Under the pieces are notes generated by a model, which had not been told where the DNA came from, ran no database searches, and saw nothing but the letters and a program-made list of their open reading frames with translations. From Bacteroidales bacterium (GTDB lineage: Bacteria > Bacteroidota > Bacteroidia > Bacteroidales > F082), in NCBI GenBank assembly GCA_017466405.1, contig JAFTUF010000033.1, forward strand, positions 1-46,997: a DNA stretch of 46,997 nucleotides. Direction: 5' to 3'. A program made the position numbers and the translations under genes. Shown piece by piece: positions 43,795 through 46,997 of this stretch (position 1 is the first letter of the stretch; each line of letters starts with the position of its first letter).

Positions 43795-44205
43795 TTAATG
43801 TATTTCATACTCGAATTTACGTTTTATCTTATTTCTGAAAAGAAATAAAATAAAATAATAAGGTATCAATGTTCCTACTGAGATTAGTGCATTGATACCT
43901 TCGTCTATTTTATAAATGTTGAGAATGAATATCATAGAAATTAAGATGATGACGGGAATCACGTATGCGAAGATGACAGCCTTGTTGGCCTGACCTAATC
44001 CCATGCTTATCACCACCTCTTGACCAATGGATAAATCTTTGTCTTTTGGACGCGGAATACTGATGATTTTCTCCTGCATCTCCGACATATTACATGCCGA
44101 CTTTATGTTGCAGGAAACACATCCGCTTTTGGATAAAATCTTTATCTGTACGTTGTCGTCGTTGATATTGGTAATAATGCCTTCGTGTGAAATACGATGA
44201 TTCAT
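43795..44205 (-). CDS. rseC: RseC-family protein (SoxR-reducing system)
   Basis: RseC-like proteins are small inner-membrane proteins, first linked to sigma-E control in E. coli and to reduction of SoxR together with the Rnf/Rsx complex. The 136-residue product has an N-terminal cytoplasmic part with the cysteine motif GCVSCNIKSACNMSE (C29, C32, C38) and two membrane helices near residues 76-95 and 106-124, ending in a basic tail. Its place directly before rnfB is the usual one and supports a role in Rnf maturation or redox control. A TACATTTG box lies just upstream. Confidence 0.9.
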   Translation of the reverse strand: MNHRISHEGIITNINDDNVQIKILSKSGCVSCNIKSACNMSEMQEKIISIPRPKDKDLSIGQEVVISMGLGQANKAVIFAYVIPVIILISMIFILNIYKIDEGINALISVGTLIPYYFILFLFRNKIKRKFEYEIH

Positions 44206-44244
44206 TTTTAAATTGTTTTCTTACGTGTGTAATTAATTTGGTTA

Positions 44245-44252
44245 CAAATGTA
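44245..44252 (-). promoter_or_regulatory. Candidate promoter box of rseC
   Basis: On the - strand the bases read TACATTTG, an exact TAnnTTTG match, 39 bases before the rseC start. No TTTG was found at the preferred -33 distance. Confidence 0.45.
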
Positions 44253-44272
44253 ATAATATTATTGCTTTTTTT

Positions 44273-44280
44273 TATCTTCG
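44273..44280 (+). promoter_or_regulatory. Candidate promoter box before the DUF819 gene
   Basis: TATCTTCG, one base off TAnnTTTG, lies 16 bases before the ATG at 44297. This is the same variant as at porU. A -33 element is not clear. Confidence 0.4.
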
Positions 44281-44296
44281 CAAAAAAAATATTTTT

Positions 44297-45526
44297 ATGA
44301 TTCAGTTTATTTCGCTTCTATTTTATTTCTTATTCCCGAGTCTGATAATATATCTTTGCAGAAGATATTCGTTCATGAATAAAATAGGGGAGATACTCCT
44401 TCTTTATATCGTTGGTATTCTGCTTTCTAACCTCCTTGTTTTTCCTCTCGGCTTCGGCGATTCGCTCAAAGGAATACAAGACGCTCTCACAAGCGTGACG
44501 ATACTTCTTGCATTCCCAATGATTCTCTTCGGTTGCGATTTCAAGAATTGGAAACTGAAAAAAGCGATAATCGCTCTTTGTATTGGTCTCGTTTCAGTGA
44601 TAGCTGTCGATATTATAGGTTATTATATTTTCAACGATAATCAAACGGGTTTCAATAAAATAGCAGGTCTCTTAGTCGGAGTCTATACTGGAGGAACGCC
44701 AAATCTCGCAAGTCTTAAGATAGCTTTAAATGTCGATGCCGAGACCTACATCTTCGTTCATACCTTCGACATGATAATAAGTTTCGTCTATCTCGTCTTC
44801 TTGATGGCGTTCGGAATAAAATTGTTCAGAACTTTTCTTAAAAGACAACAGACAACAGACAACGGACAACAGACTCAACCCGTAGAGACGCGTCAATTAC
44901 ACAATAAAAATGAACAAGAGGTAATTGACACGTCTGAAACAACAGGAAGTAGAGACGTTACACCCGTAGCGTCTGAACCTTATTCGGGAATATTTACAAA
45001 AAAGCATTTTCCTAAAACTTTAGGTGCGTTTGCTTTGTCTATATTAATAGTAGGTGTCGGTATGGGCGTGAGTTTTCTTGTCTCGGGAAAGATTGATGAT
45101 ATGTTGGTTCTTATCTTAACGATGACGACATTATCTATAGCAGCGTCGTTTCTTCCTTTTGTTAGAAAGATGGAGAAGAGCTACGACGCTGGAATGTATC
45201 TCGTCTTGGTTTTCAGTCTCGTCGTCGCTTCGATGGTCGATGTCACTGCGATAGACTATCGCGCCGGAATCAACATCATTGGATATATAGCATTCGTTAT
45301 TTTCTGTTCCTTGATATTGTCGATATTGCTTTCCAAGATATTCAAAGTCGATGCCGACACTATGGTGATTACTTCTGTGGCATTGATAAATTCGCCTTTA
45401 TTTGTTCCTATGATAGCGGAAAATATGAAGAATAAGAAAGTTATCATCACGGGAATCACAATTGGTGTTATTGGCTATGCTGTCGGCAATTATTTAGGAA
45501 TCATCGTTTCGCAACTGTTAAAATAG
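44297..45526 (+). CDS. DUF819-family membrane protein with repeat-derived loop
   Basis: Proteins of the DUF819 (YjcL-like) family are polytopic inner-membrane proteins of unknown function, possibly transporters. The 409-residue product has about ten to eleven hydrophobic segments with family-like stretches such as GLLVGVYTGGTPNLASLKIA and TSVALINSPLFVPMIAENM. Between two helices, residues about 184-229 (QQTTDNGQQTQPVETRQLHN and onward to SRDVTPVASEP) are encoded by intergenic-type repeats: a 7-base tandem array and two GTAGRGACG palindromes. This looks like an in-frame insertion into a loop that lengthens it by about 45 residues. The YihY gene follows after 3 bases. Confidence 0.85.
   Translation: MIQFISLLFYFLFPSLIIYLCRRYSFMNKIGEILLLYIVGILLSNLLVFPLGFGDSLKGIQDALTSVTILLAFPMILFGCDFKNWKLKKAIIALCIGLVSVIAVDIIGYYIFNDNQTGFNKIAGLLVGVYTGGTPNLASLKIALNVDAETYIFVHTFDMIISFVYLVFLMAFGIKLFRTFLKRQQTTDNGQQTQPVETRQLHNKNEQEVIDTSETTGSRDVTPVASEPYSGIFTKKHFPKTLGAFALSILIVGVGMGVSFLVSGKIDDMLVLILTMTTLSIAASFLPFVRKMEKSYDAGMYLVLVFSLVVASMVDVTAIDYRAGINIIGYIAFVIFCSLILSILLSKIFKVDADTMVITSVALINSPLFVPMIAENMKNKKVIITGITIGVIGYAVGNYLGIIVSQLLK
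44847..44874. repeat. 7-base tandem repeat (AACAGAC) inside the DUF819 gene
   Basis: AACAGAC twice, AACGGAC, AACAGAC: four heptamers in register, matching the array at 221-248. Confidence 0.9.
44882..44936. repeat. GTAGRGACG palindromic repeat, copy B, inside the DUF819 gene
   Basis: GAGACGCGTCAATTAC (44885-44900) and GTAATTGACACGTCTG (44921-44936) pair at 14 of 16 positions around a 20-base centre. It is the best preserved inverted repeat of the family here. Confidence 0.85.
44949..44974. repeat. Short GTAGRGACG hairpin inside the DUF819 gene
   Basis: GTAGAGACGTTAC, ACCC, then GTAGCGTCT: AGACGTTAC and GTAGCGTCT pair at 8 of 9 positions. It lies 12 bases after copy B. Confidence 0.65.
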
Positions 45527-45529
45527 ATT

Positions 45530-46516
45530 ATGAAGATTAGTATTGAAAGAATAAAAGAGCTTATACATAGAGTGAGGACTCGATTGGAGTCGGTGTTGCG
45601 TTTGGTGGTGATACCAGGTTTTGGCGGTGTGCCTCTTTACGATGTCTTGGTGTATTTTATCAAAGGATTTACTCATGTTAATCTCATCGATAGGGCAGCG
45701 GCTGTGGCTTTCTATGTATTCCTCGCTATGTTCCCGACAATATTATTTCTGTTCACCTTGATTCCTTATTTTCCGCTACAAAATATAACGGCCAGTGTGT
45801 TGGAGGCTCTGCAAACTATCTTGCCTCCAGGAACTTACGACAGCGTATCTTCAACAATAAATCAGATAATGTCGATAGAACATGGCGGCCTTATGTCGAT
45901 AGGTCTCTTGTTGGCTTTCTATTTCAGCACTAGTGCGGTGAGCTCTTTTTTCAGAGGATTTAATATGGGTGACAAGGAGTTCGGTCAGGTTTCTTTTATC
46001 AAAGAACAATTATATTCAATCTTGGTGATGCTGATGTTTGTTGGATTGTTATTACTTTCATTAGTGTTGATAACGTTAGGGCAGAGGCTGTTGCCTGTGT
46101 TTTTTACCAAGATACATTTTTATAATGGTTTTGTGGTTTTTTTGATAAATCTTGTTCGCTGGCTAATAGCAATCTTTGCCTTGATTGTAGCCGTCTCGCT
46201 TTTATATTATTTCGGAAATCCGCGTAGCAAGAGGTTCAAGCTTTTTACTCCGGGCTCTCTCTTGTTCACTGGATTGTTCATCGTTGGAACGATGTTGTTT
46301 AATTTCTACATATCAAACATCTCGACCTATAACCTTCTTTACGGCTCTATCGGAGGTTTGATTATTTTTGTGATATGGATTTATTTCAACTGTATTTTGA
46401 TATTGATAGGCTACGAGTTGAACAAGAGCATCGCTAAGGCGCAAGGATTCAAGTTTTCCGACATTCAATTATTAGAAAACAGTAAGGACGTATCGCATAC
46501 GTCCAAAGAAAACTAA
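45530..46516 (+). CDS. YihY/BrkB-family inner-membrane protein
   Basis: The YihY/BrkB (formerly called RNase BN) family consists of polytopic inner-membrane proteins of uncertain function. The 328-residue product has six hydrophobic segments after an amphipathic N-terminus. Family features are DRAAAVAFYVFLAMFPTILF, LPPGTYDSVSSTINQIMS, STSAVSSFFRGFN and YGSIGGLIIFVIWIYFNCIL with the helix-ending ILIGYELN. The last residues, KDVSHTSKEN, are encoded by the 19-base palindrome also found in the RecD-like gene, so the natural end has probably been replaced by repeat sequence. It is 3 bases after the DUF819 gene and likely co-transcribed. Confidence 0.92.
   Translation: MKISIERIKELIHRVRTRLESVLRLVVIPGFGGVPLYDVLVYFIKGFTHVNLIDRAAAVAFYVFLAMFPTILFLFTLIPYFPLQNITASVLEALQTILPPGTYDSVSSTINQIMSIEHGGLMSIGLLLAFYFSTSAVSSFFRGFNMGDKEFGQVSFIKEQLYSILVMLMFVGLLLLSLVLITLGQRLLPVFFTKIHFYNGFVVFLINLVRWLIAIFALIVAVSLLYYFGNPRSKRFKLFTPGSLLFTGLFIVGTMLFNFYISNISTYNLLYGSIGGLIIFVIWIYFNCILILIGYELNKSIAKAQGFKFSDIQLLENSKDVSHTSKEN
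46486..46504. repeat. 19-base palindrome at the end of the YihY gene
   Basis: GGACGTATCGCATACGTCC is the exact reverse complement of 20815-20833. It encodes DVSHTS just before the stop codon. Confidence 0.9.
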
Positions 46517-46555
46517 GACAATCTCACGTAGAGACGCACGGACGAGTGACTTCTC
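46517..46555. repeat. 39-base direct repeat, first copy
   Basis: Begins GACAATCTCACGTAGAGACG and ends GAGTGACTTCTC. It matches 46733-46771 at 38 of 39 positions, and contains the GTAGAGACG core. Confidence 0.9.
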
Positions 46556-46560
46556 TGACC

Positions 46561-46590
46561 ACGAATTGATACGAATTTGCACGAATCATT
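46561..46590. repeat. 10-base tandem repeat (ACGAATTNNN)
   Basis: Three decamers in register: ACGAATTGAT, ACGAATTTGC, ACGAATCATT. No coding potential. Confidence 0.75.
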
Positions 46591-46617
46591 TTTGAAGTTT
46601 TGAAGTGATGGAGTTTG

Positions 46618-46673
46618 GTAGAGACGTATCAACAACACCGATGAAAATAAACAATATGTAATTAATGCGTCTC
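46618..46673. repeat. GTAGRGACG palindromic repeat, copy C
   Basis: GAGACGTATCAACAAC (46621-46636) and GTAATTAATGCGTCTC (46658-46673) pair at 12 of 16 positions. The segment AAACAATATGTAAT before the right arm is shared with copies A and D. Confidence 0.75.
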
Positions 46674-46688
46674 CGCGTTTTTGAGTTA

Positions 46689-46736
46689 CTAAGTTGCTGA
46701 GTTGCTAAGTTGCTAAGTTGCTGAGATACTAGGACA
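46689..46736. repeat. 8-base tandem repeat (CTAAGTTG)
   Basis: CTAAGTTG, CTGAGTTG, CTAAGTTG twice, CTGAGATA, CTAGGACA: octamers in strict register that run into the second 39-base repeat. Confidence 0.85.
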
Positions 46737-46771
46737 ATCTCCCGTAGAGACGCACGGACGAGTGACTTCTC
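46733..46771. repeat. 39-base direct repeat, second copy
   Basis: Differs from 46517-46555 only at one base (C at 46742 for A at 46526). The two copies bracket copy C of the palindromic family. Confidence 0.9.
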
Positions 46772-46801
46772 AGGTTTTCAGATTCTCAATTTCTCAGATT
46801 C
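46770..46801. repeat. 8-base tandem repeat (TCAGATTC)
   Basis: TCAGGTTT, TCAGATTC, TCAATTTC, TCAGATTC. This is the complement of the GAAYCTGA array at 123-162, and again lies beside the same terminator. Confidence 0.85.
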
Positions 46802-46804
46802 AAC

Positions 46805-46834
46805 AAAAAAAAGAGCTCCTATTTCTAAGAGCTC
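46805..46834 (-). terminator. Intrinsic terminator after the T9SS gene at the window end
   Basis: On the - strand GAGCTCTT pairs with AGGAGCTC and is followed by eight T residues. The bases 46801-46834 are the exact reverse complement of 185-218. Confidence 0.88.
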
Positions 46835-46891
46835 TTCTAATCTTTAGACTTTAGTCTTAAGCCACTTGATATTTAATTCTCAGATTTAAAT

Positions 46892-46997
46892 CTATTTTCT
46901 CACAACTTTTTCAGTATAGATGTAACAATTGCTGAGTTTTATCTTAACGATATCAAATCCTTTAGAAAGAGAGCTTAAGTATATTTTATTCAATTCG
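46892..46997 (-). CDS. Partial CDS: T9SS C-terminal sorting domain end
   Basis: A - strand frame enters from beyond the window and reads 34 residues before TAG at 46892-46894. The peptide contains IYLSSLSKGFDIVKIKLSN and ends TEKVVRK. The pattern 'L-x-x-G-x-x-I-V-K-[IV]' with a final 'T-E-K-V-V-x-K' is the classic end of a type A T9SS sorting domain, so this is very probably a secreted T9SS substrate. The functional part is outside the window. Its terminator is identical to that of the T9SS gene at the opposite end. Confidence 0.7.
   Translation of the reverse strand, partial: ELNKIYLSSLSKGFDIVKIKLSNCYIYTEKVVRK

Noticed and set aside
46517-46891. Repeat-rich gap as an insertion sequence
   Set aside because: No transposase frame, no long terminal inverted repeats and no target duplication are visible; only short repeats are present.

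Overview
This window comes from an AT-rich member of the Bacteroidota, most likely an anaerobic Bacteroidales-type bacterium. The evidence is: promoters of the TTTG/TAnnTTTG type rather than E. coli-like boxes; A-rich start regions almost without Shine-Dalgarno sequences; type IX secretion (T9SS) genes gldJ, porU and porV; C-terminal T9SS sorting domains; the lipoprotein TamL; and a complete rnfBCDGEA operon. I cannot name the family or genus from the sequence alone.

Layout. 1-787: the tail of a T9SS cargo-like gene, then a repeat-rich gap holding a terminator, several short tandem repeats, the main ribosomal promoter and a structured leader. 788-18810: one long + strand run, rpsL-rpsG-fusA, then the S10, spc and alpha ribosomal clusters with secY, map, infA, rpmJ (missed by simple ORF calling) and rpoA, ending at a strong terminator after rplQ. 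A second promoter before rpmJ shares 14 identical bases with the first. 18899-20176: enolase with its own terminator. 20317-24148 (- strand): tamL and a RecD-like helicase gene. 24278-27562 (- strand): exbB-exbD-tonB-folC. 27621-31414 (- strand): gldJ, then murF and anmK behind a terminator. 31650-36789 (+ strand): porU and porV, divergent from gldJ. 36850-38571 (- strand): a secreted C25 (gingipain-like) peptidase with a T9SS signal. 38724-44205 (- strand): rseC and rnfBCDGEA. 44297-46516 (+ strand): a DUF819 membrane protein and a YihY/BrkB protein. 46517-46997: a second repeat-rich gap and the tail of another T9SS cargo gene on the - strand.

How the genes fit together. The first 19 kb is the core translation, transcription and secretion cluster. 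The second half is largely cell envelope: outer-membrane assembly (TamL), inner-membrane energisation (ExbB/ExbD/TonB), cell-wall synthesis and recycling (MurF, AnmK), the T9SS attachment complex (PorU/PorV) with the lipoprotein GldJ and a likely substrate, and the Rnf ferredoxin:NAD+ ion pump.

The most unusual content is not a gene. It is a population of short repeats: palindromes of the GTAGRGACG type, a 19-base palindrome, and 7-, 8-, 9- and 10-base tandem units. They fill the gaps and also lie in frame inside coding regions (RecD-like helicase, MurF, DUF819 protein, YihY protein). One member has become the rnf terminator. Other points worth a second look are an apparent extra N-terminal membrane helix on SecY, the rpsL leader fold, and an identical 34-base terminator behind the two T9SS genes at opposite ends of the window.
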